Source: an uncultured Spirochaetaceae bacterium (GTDB lineage Bacteria > Spirochaetota > Spirochaetia > Treponematales > Treponemataceae). From it: a stretch of DNA of 64,000 nt. A program made the position numbers and the translations under genes. The notes beneath the pieces are model-generated. The model made no database searches. It saw only the letters and a program-made list of their open reading frames with translations, and was not told the DNA's origin. Each line of letters opens with the position of its first letter. Positions within the stretch are counted from its first letter, which is position 1. Shown piece after piece: positions 24,759 to 34,713 of this stretch. Location of the stretch: the NCBI GenBank assembly GCA_902778325.1, contig CACYWZ010000007.1, positions 1 to 64,000 on the forward strand, written 5' to 3'.

Positions 24759-26522
24759 ATGAACAAAAATGACTTCAGAAAGTTGCCTTTTGGCGCTATT
24801 GCTTCTTTTTTTGCTTTTGTGATTGCGGTTGTTCTTGTAATTAGTGCTTTTATTATAGCGAAAAGTGCAAGGTACAATTTTGAAAAATCAAGCCACAAAG
24901 AACTTTCTCAGCTTGCAAAGAATATGAAATTGCAATTTGAGATAGGCTTGAACGAGCAGATGGTACTTGCAAAACAGTTATCAAAATCACCGCTGATTAT
25001 TCGCTATTTTGAAGACCCAAGCGATGAAGAGTTAAAAAGCGAAGTATTTAGAGAAGTAAAAGAATATCAAAATTCATTTTTAAGTCATATCACTTTTATG
25101 ATTAACGACCGCGACCTAAAGTATTATTCAAACAACGAATATATTTACACGCTCGACAAAAAAGATTCTACAAGTAAGTGGTATACAAGCCTTGTGAACT
25201 CAAATAAGTCTTATGAGTTCAATGTGAATTACGATATTGGCTTGAAGCAAACTTTTATGTGGGTAAACTGCATTGTACGAAATGACTCTGGTGAGTTCTG
25301 CGGACTCATCGGCACAGGCATTCCTCTAACAGACTTTATTGACAAACTTTATGTAAATCTCGATAACAACACATACGAGATGTATATTTTCAATGACGCC
25401 CTTGAAACAACAGGTTCCACACAGCTGTATCATCTTGAGAAAAAGATGAAAATCAGCGAGGTTGTTAAGAACCTCAAAAAGAAAGAAGCAGAACTCACAA
25501 CTGCAAACTTCATCGATACAAAAACTTCGGTTTATGCATTTGAAGGACTTGATGAAATCGGCTGGCATATTATGGTGTCTAAAGATTACACGATGGCTTC
25601 TTTCTTGCACGAAGCGATTTTTCCTGCCTCCATTTGCCTTGTCGTTCTAGTCTTTATCTTCTTGATTTTCTTTATCTTCATCAGAATACATCTTCTTCAT
25701 TCTGCAGAACGAAAAATCGGTAACAGTATTTTGGCTCAAATACAAAATCTCGCCGTTTCAGCAAAAGAAAACACAGCGACAGCACAAGACCAAAGTGCAG
25801 CTGTCAAAGAAATTGTCACAACCATGGAAGACAATAATACACTTTCCGAGAGCATTTCTGAGAAAATCAAAGACGTTTCAAAAATCGCATCAAACACGAG
25901 TGCCAACGTTGCAGAGGGTGTTTCTTATCTCGAAGCAAACGTAAAACAACTGCATGAAATCGAGAAAGCCAACCTCAACACTATCGACGGCATAAAAGCA
26001 CTTGGCAGCAAAATCGAAAATATATGGGACATTGTTACATTGATTAACACAGTTGCAGACCAAGCCAAGATTATCGCATTCAATGCCGAACTTGAAGCAA
26101 GCAGCGCAGGAGAGGCAGGAAGGAATTTCCATATCGTTGCAACCGAAATCCGCCGCCTTGCAGACGGTATCATCGACGGAACAAAAGAGATTAAGGAGCG
26201 TATCACAGAAGTTCAAAAAAGCAGCGACAGTCTTATTCTGATGAGCGAAAATGGCACAGAGAAAATCAGCAAGGGTGTTGAAAGTGCCTCAGCATTGTCA
26301 GAAAGATTTGAAAGCATAAAAAACGCATCTGAAGCAACAGCGAGCAGTGCAGGCGACATCACAACGATTATACAGCAGCAAGCCGTTTCGAGCGAGCAAA
26401 TGCTCATTACCTTAAAGCAGATTTCCTCTGGCGTTGAAAACTTTAGCAGTGCGACAAAGCATATTTCCGAAGCCTCTCAAACTCTCACGAACATCGCTAA
26501 GAAACTGGGAGATGTTAAATAA
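24759..26522 (+). CDS. Methyl-accepting chemotaxis protein, divergent, no HAMP
   Basis: 587 residues. Signal anchor about 12-34, then a dCache-like sensor (WYTSLVNSN, FCGLIGTGIP) and a second membrane segment about 288-315. The cytoplasmic part begins directly with a coiled coil. No HAMP domain is visible, whereas the two other MCPs of the window have one. The signalling hairpin is divergent: ADQAKIIAFNAELEASSAGE and GRNFHIVATEIRRLADG replace the usual DQTNLLALNAAIEAARAGE. The key Glu and the hairpin geometry are kept, so CheA/CheW coupling may be altered rather than lost. It is divergent from the Cache-GGDEF gene. Confidence 0.9.
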   Translation: MNKNDFRKLPFGAIASFFAFVIAVVLVISAFIIAKSARYNFEKSSHKELSQLAKNMKLQFEIGLNEQMVLAKQLSKSPLIIRYFEDPSDEELKSEVFREVKEYQNSFLSHITFMINDRDLKYYSNNEYIYTLDKKDSTSKWYTSLVNSNKSYEFNVNYDIGLKQTFMWVNCIVRNDSGEFCGLIGTGIPLTDFIDKLYVNLDNNTYEMYIFNDALETTGSTQLYHLEKKMKISEVVKNLKKKEAELTTANFIDTKTSVYAFEGLDEIGWHIMVSKDYTMASFLHEAIFPASICLVVLVFIFLIFFIFIRIHLLHSAERKIGNSILAQIQNLAVSAKENTATAQDQSAAVKEIVTTMEDNNTLSESISEKIKDVSKIASNTSANVAEGVSYLEANVKQLHEIEKANLNTIDGIKALGSKIENIWDIVTLINTVADQAKIIAFNAELEASSAGEAGRNFHIVATEIRRLADGIIDGTKEIKERITEVQKSSDSLILMSENGTEKISKGVESASALSERFESIKNASEATASSAGDITTIIQQQAVSSEQMLITLKQISSGVENFSSATKHISEASQTLTNIAKKLGDVK

Positions 26523-26557
26523 ATACTGTAATTTTTGCATAAATTTGCAGAAAAACA

Positions 26558-26587
26558 TTGCATAATTGAATAAATATATGTTACTAT
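26558..26587 (+). promoter_or_regulatory. gdhA promoter
   Basis: TTGCAT (26558-26563), an 18-nt spacer and TACTAT (26582-26587). The leader of about 55 nt carries a GAGGAG site before the ATG at 26650. Confidence 0.5.
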
Positions 26588-26649
26588 GCGTTAAATGCTG
26601 AATGGCAATAGATGAATTAATCTCACATTCAGCGAGGAGTTCGTAAAAA

Positions 26650-28011
26650 ATGGCTTTTGACTTCAACATCAAGAATGCTTATTGTAAGCGCGTATGGGAC
26701 GATGTTAGCACACGTTATGCTGACCAGGAGCACTTTCTTCAGGCTGCAGGGCTTGTTCTCGAAACAATCTCTCCTGTAGTTGACACAATGCCAGAGCTTG
26801 AGTCTATGGCTGTGCTTGAGCGCTTCGTAGAACCAGAGCGCATTATTATGTTCCGCGTTCCGTGGACAGATGACCAGGGCAAGCCGCACGTCAACCGTGG
26901 TTTCCGCGTTCAGTTCAACTCTGCAATCGGACCTTACAAAGGTGGTCTTCGCTTCAGCCCAGAAGTTGGTCTTGATGTTTTGAAGTTCTTGGGATTCGAG
27001 CAGGTTTTGAAGAACTCCCTCACAACTCTCCCAATGGGCGGTGGAAAAGGCGGTTCAGACTTCGACGCACACGGAAAATCAGACGGTGAAGTAATGCGCT
27101 TCTGCCAGAGCTTCATGACTGAGCTTTATCGCCACATCGGACCTGACACAGACGTTCCAGCAGGCGACAAGGGCGTTGGCGGACGCGAAGTTGCTTGGAT
27201 GTTCGGACAGTACAAGAGAATCAAGAACGAGTTCACAGGCGTTCTCACAGGAAAGGGCTTGGACTTCGGCGGTTCTCTCATTCGCCCAGAGGCTACAGGC
27301 TACGGCTTGATTTACTTTGCAGAGTGCATGCTTGCAAAGATGGGAACAGACTTCAAAGGAAAGACAGCCCTCATCTCTGGCGACGGAAACGTCGCGCAGT
27401 ATGCTTGCGAAAAGGCAACACAGCTCGGAGCAAAAGTTATCACACTTTCTGACTCATCAGGATATATCCTCGACGAAGACGGAATCGACGCAGAGAAGCT
27501 CGCATATGTCATGGAGTTCCGCGCAGCACACAAGAAGATTGACGAGTACGTCAAAAAGTATCCAAAAGCAAAGTTCTTCAAGGGCGAAAAGCCATGGGGA
27601 GTCAAGGCTGACCTCGCATTCCCTTGCGCAACACAGGACGAAATCTATCTTCAAGACGCAGAGAAGCTCGTTGCTAACGGCGTTAAGCTCGTTGCAGAGG
27701 GCGCAAATATGCCAACTCGCGAGGACGCAATCAAGTTCTTGCAGAAGAGCGGCGTAATCTTCGCGCCAGGAAAGGCTTCAAACGCTGGTGGCGTTGCAGT
27801 CAGCGGTCTTGAGATGAGCCAGAACTCAGAGCGTTTGTCTTGGACACGCGAAGAGGTTGACGCAAAGCTCAAGCAGATTATGACAAACATTCACGACAAT
27901 GCTTACGAGACAGCAGAGAAGTATGCGACAAAGCAGGATTATGTTTCTGGCGCAAACATCTACGGCTTCCTCAAGGTTGCTCGCGCAATGATGGCACAGG
28001 GCTTGGTGTGA
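26650..28011 (+). CDS. gdhA: NADP-type glutamate dehydrogenase
   Basis: 453 residues, the length of hexameric bacterial GDH. Motifs include RVQFNSAIGPYKGGLRF, the catalytic-lysine region LPMGGGKGGSDFD, VPAGDKGVGGREV, the cofactor-binding glycines in ALISGDGNVAQYA and the C-terminal PGKASNAGGVAVSGLEMSQN. It interconverts 2-oxoglutarate plus ammonia and glutamate in the cytoplasm, probably assimilating ammonia with NADPH. It uses a GAGGAG site and its codon usage is biased, suggesting high expression. It is a single-gene unit with its own promoter and terminator. Confidence 0.96.
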   Translation: MAFDFNIKNAYCKRVWDDVSTRYADQEHFLQAAGLVLETISPVVDTMPELESMAVLERFVEPERIIMFRVPWTDDQGKPHVNRGFRVQFNSAIGPYKGGLRFSPEVGLDVLKFLGFEQVLKNSLTTLPMGGGKGGSDFDAHGKSDGEVMRFCQSFMTELYRHIGPDTDVPAGDKGVGGREVAWMFGQYKRIKNEFTGVLTGKGLDFGGSLIRPEATGYGLIYFAECMLAKMGTDFKGKTALISGDGNVAQYACEKATQLGAKVITLSDSSGYILDEDGIDAEKLAYVMEFRAAHKKIDEYVKKYPKAKFFKGEKPWGVKADLAFPCATQDEIYLQDAEKLVANGVKLVAEGANMPTREDAIKFLQKSGVIFAPGKASNAGGVAVSGLEMSQNSERLSWTREEVDAKLKQIMTNIHDNAYETAEKYATKQDYVSGANIYGFLKVARAMMAQGLV

Positions 28012-28037
28012 TTTAATCTTTAATAATTGAAAAATAG

Positions 28038-28072
28038 GGCGCTGGTGATTTTTTCATCAGCGCTTTTTTTTT
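28038..28072 (+). terminator. gdhA terminator
   Basis: GCGCTGGTGA (28039-28048) pairs with TCATCAGCGC (28054-28063), followed by nine T. A near-identical hairpin terminates the MCP gene at 30592. Confidence 0.92.
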
Positions 28073-28100
28073 GCTTTTCGCTTCTTTGGCGCAAAAAAAC

Positions 28101-28362
28101 TGTATACGAGCAAAAAATGCGCTGGGCGGCTCATGTACAATTTGTATACGAGGAGAAAACACTCAAAGTCGGCTCGTATACAATATGTATATGAGGGGAA
28201 AACGCGCTGGGCGACTCGTATACAAACTGTATACGAGGAGAAAACGCTCCAAGTCGAGCCGTATACAATATGTATATGAGTCAAAAACACGCTGGCGAGG
28301 TCGTATACAATATGTATACGGCTTACTTTTTCTATTGAAAGAAGCGTATACAATTTTTTATC
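28101..28362. repeat. 42-bp tandem array 4 (GTATACAATATGTATAC heads)
   Basis: Palindromic heads start at about 28135, 28176, 28218, 28261, 28303 and 28346 (steps 41, 42, 43, 42, 43), with a partial copy at 28101. Tails read like GAGGAGAAAACGCTCCAAGT. The right end, through CTATTGAAAGAAGCGTATAC, is nearly identical to the right end of array 8 at 52.1 kb. It fills most of the gap between gdhA and the next MCP. Confidence 0.92.
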
Positions 28363-28482
28363 GCTCCTCTTTGCGTCCACGCTTTAGATTTTTGTTGAAA
28401 TCGATGGAGATTTTAGACATTTTGCTTGAAAATCTTTACATTTTTTGACATTTTAAATATTGTATTGAGAGAGGTACTGCCA

Positions 28483-30561
28483 ATGCAACTTGGAATCAAA
28501 CAAAAGATTACAATTTCTTCTATATTGTTAATCTTCGCAACGGCTTCAATAATCGTTTTGTTGAGCTATCAGAAATCTAAAAAAGAACTCACTGCAGCAG
28601 TCGAAGCGCAAAACTTGAGCATTGCTGAGAAAGTCGCCGCAGAAATCAAGGTCTTGAACAGCCGCGACTCAAAGATTCTTGAAACGCTTTCAAATCTCTC
28701 TGTAATCCGCGACCCAAACGTTGATATGTATGAAAAATGGAAGCTGATAAACACCGCGACTGGCGACAGCAAGAAGTTCTTCGGTCTTGGTATTTTTGAC
28801 ACGACAGGCTCTGGCTACGGCACAACTGGAGAATGGAACGATCTCCATGACCGCGAATACATCAAGAATGCAATGCAGGGCAAGCAGACAATAATGGACC
28901 CGAACTTTTCGCCGATAAACGGGCAGCTATGCACATTCCACGCTCTTCCTGTAAAAGACACGCGCGGAAGGCAGATTGGCGAAATGTCGCTTGTTGTCGA
29001 CTCTACGGACTTGTGCACTGAATTGACAAAAATCATTGTCGGCAAGGGAACACACCCGTTTATCATGAGCCGCAAAACTGGAAAATATGTTGCGCACACA
29101 AACAAGCAGAACGTAATCGACGGCAAAGTTGTTATCGATGTTGTTTCTGACGGGTTTGATGAAGTTATCAGAAAGGTGCTTACGGGCGCTTCTGGAACGG
29201 GTGTCTTTTTTGACCAGAACTCAAATCAAAAATACGCTGTTTCATACACTCCGATTGAGCGCACTGAGTGGAGTGTTGTCTGCTATGCGCCATACAAGGA
29301 CTTTTACAGCGGACTTGAAAGTCTTCTTAATACTACGCTTATCATCACGATTTTGGCATTGGTAGCGGCAATTTTGACTGTCTTTGTTGTTATAAACAAT
29401 GCTGTAAAGCCGCTCAAAGTCGTAAGCAAGGCAATCAACGGCATTGCGTCGGGCGAGGCGGACTTGACGAAGCGCATTGTCGCGACGACGAAAGACGAAA
29501 TCGGCAACGTTGTCGAGGGCTTCAACGCATTCAGCGCAAAATTGCAGAACATTATCGGCGACGTTAAGAACTCGAAGAACGAGCTTCTTGTTGCGGGCGA
29601 GGATATGAGCGCGATTTCAGAGGACACGGCGAGTTCTATCACCGAGATTATCGCAAATATCGAAAGCGTTCACAAACAGATTGTGGGGCAAACTGAAAGC
29701 GTTAGTCAGACGGCGGGCGCTGTCAACGAGATTGCTTCTAACATCGACTCTTTGGAGCGTATGATTGAAACGCAGTCTTCAGGCGTCACTCAGGCGAGCG
29801 CGGCTGTTGAGGAGATGGTTGGAAATATTTCTGCGGTTAGTGCTTCGATGGACAAGATGACGAAATCGTTTAAGGAGCTTCTTGTTAATTCTCAGGAGGG
29901 ATTTTCAAAGCAGCAGACTGTGAACGATTATGTTCAGCAGATTGAAATGCAATCGGCAATGCTTCAGGAAGCGAACAGTGCGATTTCCGACATCGCATCT
30001 CAGACGAATCTTCTTGCGATGAATGCGGCGATTGAAGCGGCTCACGCAGGGGATGCTGGAAAGGGCTTTGCTGTTGTTGCGGACGAAATCCGAAAGCTTT
30101 CGGAGACTTCGACGGCACAGTCAAAGACAATCGGAAATCAGCTCTCAAACATTAAGGAATCGATTCAGAATGTGGTTTCTGCGTCTGGTGAGGCGAGTGT
30201 TGTTTTCAAAACTGTGTCTGGAAAGCTCGAGGAGACAGACAATCTGGTTATGCAGATTAAATCGGCAATGGAGGAGCAGGAAGAGGGCTCAAAGCAGATT
30301 ATTGATGCTCTTCACAATATGAACGACAGCACTGTTGAGGTGCGCACTGCGTCTTCTGAGATGGCGGAGGGCAATCAGCTCATTCTTTCTGAGGTGAAGC
30401 AGTTGCAGAACGCGACTTTTGAGATGAAGAGCAGCATGGAAGAGATGTCGATTGGCGCAAAGAAGATTAATGACACAGGGGCTGCCTTGAGCACGGTTTC
30501 TTCTCGTGTTCAAGAGGCAATTATCTCTATTGGCTCTCAGGTTGACCAATTCACTGTTTAG
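28483..30561 (+). CDS. Methyl-accepting chemotaxis protein with dCache and HAMP
   Basis: 692 residues from the ATG at 28483, which follows GAGAGAGG. Membrane segment about 9-30; dCache sensor about 35-280 (with [20 protein letters not shown] and [18 protein letters not shown]); second segment about 285-307; HAMP 308-365 ([16 protein letters not shown]). The long cytoplasmic coiled coil carries a canonical tip, [20 protein letters not shown] and [16 protein letters not shown]. It probably senses an amino acid or similar small ligand and signals to CheA. The coding region is single-gene with a strong terminator. Confidence 0.95.
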   Translation: MQLGIKQKITISSILLIFATASIIVLLSYQKSKKELTAAVEAQNLSIAEKVAAEIKVLNSRDSKILETLSNLSVIRDPNVDMYEKWKLINTATGDSKKFFGLGIFDTTGSGYGTTGEWNDLHDREYIKNAMQGKQTIMDPNFSPINGQLCTFHALPVKDTRGRQIGEMSLVVDSTDLCTELTKIIVGKGTHPFIMSRKTGKYVAHTNKQNVIDGKVVIDVVSDGFDEVIRKVLTGASGTGVFFDQNSNQKYAVSYTPIERTEWSVVCYAPYKDFYSGLESLLNTTLIITILALVAAILTVFVVINNAVKPLKVVSKAINGIASGEADLTKRIVATTKDEIGNVVEGFNAFSAKLQNIIGDVKNSKNELLVAGEDMSAISEDTASSITEIIANIESVHKQIVGQTESVSQTAGAVNEIASNIDSLERMIETQSSGVTQASAAVEEMVGNISAVSASMDKMTKSFKELLVNSQEGFSKQQTVNDYVQQIEMQSAMLQEANSAISDIASQTNLLAMNAAIEAAHAGDAGKGFAVVADEIRKLSETSTAQSKTIGNQLSNIKESIQNVVSASGEASVVFKTVSGKLEETDNLVMQIKSAMEEQEEGSKQIIDALHNMNDSTVEVRTASSEMAEGNQLILSEVKQLQNATFEMKSSMEEMSIGAKKINDTGAALSTVSSRVQEAIISIGSQVDQFTV

Positions 30562-30591
30562 TATTTTTTAGCATTTGCTTTTTCCTTATTT

Positions 30592-30624
30592 TGCGCTGGT
30601 GAGTTTTTCATCAGCACTTTTTTT
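30592..30624 (+). terminator. MCP terminator, twin of the gdhA terminator
   Basis: GCGCTGGTGA (30593-30602) pairs with TCATCAGCAC (30608-30617) and is followed by seven T. It differs from the gdhA hairpin by a single base in the stem. Confidence 0.9.
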
Positions 30625-30625
30625 G

Positions 30626-30634
30626 TGTTACAAT
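30626..30634 (+). promoter_or_regulatory. Extended -10 promoter before the McrBC operon
   Basis: TGTTACAAT (TG 30626-30627, TACAAT 30629-30634) lies 6 nt before an ATG at 30641. It starts within the tail of the preceding terminator. It probably drives the McrB operon. Confidence 0.5.
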
Positions 30635-30640
30635 AGTATT

Positions 30641-30760
30641 ATGGCAGAAGAAAAAGACCTGAATTCTATAGAATCTTGCTTTTCCCATTTAGTACTGATA
30701 AAATCTTTCGATGAAAATCTGAGGTACTTTGTAACAAAAGAGCTTGTAGTTGTAGTATAA
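30641..30760 (+). CDS. Short leader-like reading frame before McrB
   Basis: 39 codons beginning MAEEKDLNSIESCF and ending 13 bases before the McrB start. There is no ribosome-binding site, but an extended -10 lies 6 nt upstream, so it would be translated as a leaderless message. It may be a real small protein, a translation-coupling leader or the remnant of a larger gene. No family is recognised. Confidence 0.35.
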   Translation: MAEEKDLNSIESCFSHLVLIKSFDENLRYFVTKELVVVV

Positions 30761-30773
30761 AAGGAGTTTTTCA

Positions 30774-33224
30774 ATGTTGAATGCTACTATAGCAAAAAAG
30801 TCAAATGCAGAATTTTTGAAGTGGTTTAAGCCTGTTTTGGATGCATTGAAAGAGCTTGGTGGTTCTGCGACACCTTCAAAAGTAAGGGAGCAAATTATAA
30901 ATGATTTGCACTTGACTGATGATGTTGTAAATGAAACTTATGGAAAATCAAATACAAACAAATTTGCAAATCAAGTAGCTTTTGCTAGAAATTATCTTGT
31001 TTATGCAGGCTATATAGATAAATCACAAAGTGGAATGTGGTCACTTACTGAGAGCGGAAAAACAGTTGAAATGACAGATGAATTAGCAAGCGATATTTTT
31101 GTAACGAATGCGCCAAAACATGTAAGTAAAGAAATGTTCTCACATGATGAAAGAATAGAAAAGATTTTGGATTTTTATAAAAAGAGTTTCCCTAAACATT
31201 GGGAAGATGAAAAGTATAAGTGGCAGGCAGTAAAATCTTTTCAAGCTAATTTTGATATAGAGGCTAATAATTTTGCTGAAATGTTCAAAAGAGCGGTGAA
31301 GAAAGCTGATAATTTACTTGGTTCTGTAGGTTCTTATCCAGCTGGACAAATTCAAGATTTTGCGAAGGAATTTCCTGATGAAACTAGGAGCATGTTTAAA
31401 TCTCTTTATGATGAAAAGCTTGATTTAGAGAATCGTATTGAAGATTTTAAAAAAGCTTCTCTGGAATTAATTGAAAGACATAATAGTGCTCTAACGAAAG
31501 ATAATAATAAATATTGGAAGTCAAGTTATCAGAACGAAAACTCAATCAGCACATATCTATGGCTAAAATACCCAGATAATTATTACATCTATAAATTTGG
31601 TGAAATTGTAAAGGTTGAACGATTTCTATATGAAAAACCTACTATAAAGAAAGGCGAGGGAATAAAGAATTTTATCCGTGGAAAAGAAGTTTATGATGAA
31701 CTTTGCGAGTTCTTGGAAAAAGATGATGAAATTAAGAAACTGCTAAAGGATTCTCTTACGGACGACTGTTACGCTGATCCGAAATTAAGAACTCTAGCTA
31801 TAGATGTGGGATTTCAATTTAGCAGATATTATGATGATGAACAATCTGCGGCAATCGTTAATAATGATTCCGTGCATTATTGGCTGTATGCTCCAGGTGA
31901 AAAGGCAAATAAATGGGAAGAATTTTACCAAAAAGGAATAATGGCAATTGGCTGGAATGAATTGGGAGATTTAAAAGATTTTATTTCTCGTGATGAAATG
32001 AAAGAAAGTATGAAATCATTTTATGGGAACGATAAATCTTATACAAATGATTCATTAGCTACATGGCAATTTGCGCATGAAATAAATCAAGGTGATATTA
32101 TTTTTGTAAAGAAAGGAATGTCAAAGGTTCTTGGACGAGGTATTGTAGACTCTGATTACTATTTTGATTCTAATGAAAAAGAATATCCACATATTAGAAA
32201 AGTGAAATGGACTCACCATGAAGAACACGAGCATCCTGGTCAAGCAGTTATGAAAACGCTTACTGATATTACGGATTATACAGAGTATGTCAGTAAGTTA
32301 AATTCACTATTTGAAGTTGAAGATGAATCAGGCGAAATAAAAAGCGAATATGAACCTTATGACGAAGATTCGTTCTTCAATGAAGTTTTCATTTCTCCAG
32401 AAAAATATGAGACAATCGTAAATCTTTTGGAACGGAAGAAAAATATAATTCTGCAAGGTGCACCAGGTGTAGGAAAATCTTATGCGGCAAAACGACTTGC
32501 ATACTCTATAATTGGTGAGAAGAATGATACACAAGTAAAACTCGTTCAATTCCATCAAAGTTATAGTTATGAAGATTTTATCGTCGGTTTTCGTCCTTCT
32601 GAAAAAGAAAACAAGCAATTTGAAAAGAAGTATGGAGTTTTCTATGAGTTTTGTAAAAAAGCTATAGATGATAGTGATAATAAATATTTCTTTATTATTG
32701 ATGAAATCAACCGTGGCAATATGAGTAAGATTTTTGGTGAACTTTTATTGTTGATTGAAAGTGATAAACGAGGACCAAAAAATAAAATACAACTTCTGTA
32801 TTCAAATGAAGATTTTTATGTTCCTGAAAATGTTTACATAATCGGAATGATGAATACAGCAGACAGAAGTCTTGCAATGATAGATTATGCTTTACGTCGT
32901 CGTTTTGCATTTGTAGAATTTGAACCTGCTTTTGAAAATGAAGGATTTGAACAACTGCAAAAAGAAATATCAAGCGAAAAATATAATCGCTTAATTGATT
33001 GTGTTAAAGAATTGAATGAAAAAATAACTTCCGATGTTTCTTTAGGTAAAGGCTTTAGAATAGGTCATAGTTATTTCATTCCAAAAAATGCTTCTGATGT
33101 CGATGATGAATGGCTTTATGATGTTGTTCATTATGAATTAATTTCTTTGCTTGAAGAATACTGGTTTGATGAAACAGATAAATTGTCTGAATGGACAAGA
33201 AAGCTTGGGGATTCAATACGGTGA
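30774..33224 (+). CDS. mcrB: McrB-type AAA+ GTPase with EVE-like reader domain
   Basis: 816 residues. Residues 8-110 form a winged-helix Mrr-N-like domain (WFKPVLDALKELGGSATPSK). A middle region has charged helices. Residues about 360-500 look like an EVE/PUA-like fold (HYWLYAPGEKANKWEEF, GIMAIGWNELGDL, GDIIFVKKGMSKVLGRGIV), a type that binds modified bases. The AAA+ motor has Walker A GAPGVGKS (near 561), Walker B FFIIDEINRGN (near 641) and the McrB-specific MMNTADRSLAMIDYALRRRF (near 692). It should translocate on DNA with GTP and work with McrC to cut modified DNA. It is AT-rich compared with housekeeping genes. A GGAG site precedes it. Confidence 0.92.
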   Translation: MLNATIAKKSNAEFLKWFKPVLDALKELGGSATPSKVREQIINDLHLTDDVVNETYGKSNTNKFANQVAFARNYLVYAGYIDKSQSGMWSLTESGKTVEMTDELASDIFVTNAPKHVSKEMFSHDERIEKILDFYKKSFPKHWEDEKYKWQAVKSFQANFDIEANNFAEMFKRAVKKADNLLGSVGSYPAGQIQDFAKEFPDETRSMFKSLYDEKLDLENRIEDFKKASLELIERHNSALTKDNNKYWKSSYQNENSISTYLWLKYPDNYYIYKFGEIVKVERFLYEKPTIKKGEGIKNFIRGKEVYDELCEFLEKDDEIKKLLKDSLTDDCYADPKLRTLAIDVGFQFSRYYDDEQSAAIVNNDSVHYWLYAPGEKANKWEEFYQKGIMAIGWNELGDLKDFISRDEMKESMKSFYGNDKSYTNDSLATWQFAHEINQGDIIFVKKGMSKVLGRGIVDSDYYFDSNEKEYPHIRKVKWTHHEEHEHPGQAVMKTLTDITDYTEYVSKLNSLFEVEDESGEIKSEYEPYDEDSFFNEVFISPEKYETIVNLLERKKNIILQGAPGVGKSYAAKRLAYSIIGEKNDTQVKLVQFHQSYSYEDFIVGFRPSEKENKQFEKKYGVFYEFCKKAIDDSDNKYFFIIDEINRGNMSKIFGELLLLIESDKRGPKNKIQLLYSNEDFYVPENVYIIGMMNTADRSLAMIDYALRRRFAFVEFEPAFENEGFEQLQKEISSEKYNRLIDCVKELNEKITSDVSLGKGFRIGHSYFIPKNASDVDDEWLYDVVHYELISLLEEYWFDETDKLSEWTRKLGDSIR

Positions 33225-34276
33225 GTAATTCTATTCAGATAAGAAATGTGTATTATATGCTTTCTTATGCATATCAAGTGCTAAATCAGAACGGCTATAA
33301 ACACATTGAGACGGAATCATTTGAAAATAGTGCAGATATGTTCTCGGCTATAATTCAGAAGGGCGTGGAAATACAACTGAAAAAATATTTGAACCGTGAA
33401 TATGTCTCGGAAAACTCGGAGCTTTCAACTTTACGTGGAAAAATAGAAATCAATGATTCCATAAATCAAATGTCATTTCTCAAAAAGAAACTTGTTTGTT
33501 CTTATGATGAATTTTCTATTGATTCTTATATGAATAGAATTCTGAAATCAGTAATGCTCTTGTTATTAAAATCAGATATTTCTCGGAAACAAAAACAAGG
33601 GCTGAAATCTCTTTTGATATATTTTTCAAATGTCCAAGTTTTAGATTTGCATCATATAAATTGGAAAATCAGATACAATCAGAATACACAAAGCTATCAA
33701 ATGCTTATAGGGATATGCTATTTATTAGTTCAAGGTCTTTTACAAACTCAGAAAAACGGTTCATCGAAACTGATGGATTTTTTAGATGAGCAGAGAATGA
33801 GCCATTTATATGAGAAGTTTGTCCTAGAATATTACAGAAAACATTTCCCAGACTTGAACGCTTCTCCGTCTTATGTTGAATGGGCTGCTGACGGAGAATT
33901 ACAATATCTACCCGCAATGAAAACGGATATTACTTTAACCGACAAAAAGCAAAATAAGATTTTAATTATCGACACCAAGTTTTATACACATTCTATGCAG
34001 TATCAGTTTGATAAATATTCTTATCACAGCGGAAATATGTATCAGATTGTTTCTTATGTTAAGAATAAAGAGGCTCATTTTAGCGGTGAAGTTTCTGGAA
34101 TGTTGCTTTATGCGAAAACTGATGAAACTGTAACACCGAATCAAAAACTTAAAATCTTAGGAAATAATTTCTGTGTTAGGACTTTAGACTTGAATACAGA
34201 ATTTTCTCAGATAAAAAAAGAATTGGATGGAATTGTTAATTGTTTTTTCGATATATCTAAACTCGGAGTCTCATAA
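33221..34276 (+). CDS. mcrC: McrC-type nuclease subunit
   Basis: 351 residues from a GTG that overlaps the McrB stop (GTGA). An earlier ATG at 33191 lies deeper in McrB and has no better site. The N-terminal part (IRNVYYMLSYAYQVLN) is typical for McrC-like proteins. The PD-(D/E)XK nuclease core is near residues 235-265, with KTDITLTDKKQNKILIIDTKFY giving the Asp and the D-x-K pair. It cuts DNA when bound to the McrB ring (family knowledge). The overlap with McrB and with the next gene (TAATG) shows strict co-translation. Confidence 0.92.
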   Translation: MSNSIQIRNVYYMLSYAYQVLNQNGYKHIETESFENSADMFSAIIQKGVEIQLKKYLNREYVSENSELSTLRGKIEINDSINQMSFLKKKLVCSYDEFSIDSYMNRILKSVMLLLLKSDISRKQKQGLKSLLIYFSNVQVLDLHHINWKIRYNQNTQSYQMLIGICYLLVQGLLQTQKNGSSKLMDFLDEQRMSHLYEKFVLEYYRKHFPDLNASPSYVEWAADGELQYLPAMKTDITLTDKKQNKILIIDTKFYTHSMQYQFDKYSYHSGNMYQIVSYVKNKEAHFSGEVSGMLLYAKTDETVTPNQKLKILGNNFCVRTLDLNTEFSQIKKELDGIVNCFFDISKLGVS

Positions 34277-34713
34277 TGCTAACAATAATCTTTGGTGAAT
34301 ACAAAGACACAATTTACAACACATCGCTTTATTTCAAGAACACATATGAAGGTTCTTGGCTTTTGGAAAGTGACACAAAGCAGATGATTCTTGACATCGA
34401 CAAATCAAAAGTGCTTTCTGATGGCGCAGTCGAAAGTCCTGTACTTGGAATTATTCCGCCAACACAGCTTTCAGGAGGAGTGAAGACGCTTATTTTAATC
34501 AGCCATGTGGCAGACAAGATTTTTAATGCCTCAAACTGTGGCGACAACTGTGCGAAATGGCTCTTAAAAATCGGTTCGCAAAAAGATGTCACGGTCAATC
34601 TTCGGCACATAATGGACTTTGGCGACGGCGAGTTTGAAATCAAGATTCAGAACAACGGCAAAACTGTCCACAACATGAAAGAACTTCTTTTTGAAATCGG
34701 AGATTATGTATGA
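34276..34713 (+). CDS. DUF4869-type protein
   Basis: 145 residues. The start overlaps the McrC stop (TAATG). The pattern (MLTIIFGEYKDTIYN, VESPVLGIIPPTQLSGGVKT, FNASNCGDNCAKWLL) matches what I recall of DUF4869, a domain of unknown function usually next to a P-loop gene. Two conserved cysteines lie in NCGDNCAKW. It lies between McrC and an ATPase and overlaps the latter by ATGA, so it belongs to the same operon. Confidence 0.75.
   Translation: MLTIIFGEYKDTIYNTSLYFKNTYEGSWLLESDTKQMILDIDKSKVLSDGAVESPVLGIIPPTQLSGGVKTLILISHVADKIFNASNCGDNCAKWLLKIGSQKDVTVNLRHIMDFGDGEFEIKIQNNGKTVHNMKELLFEIGDYV

Noticed and set aside
28057-28448. Tyr/Val-rich open frames over array 4
   Set aside because: Repeat translation of the GTATAC units. 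The matching frames over array 8 arise from the same repeat family, not from homologous proteins.
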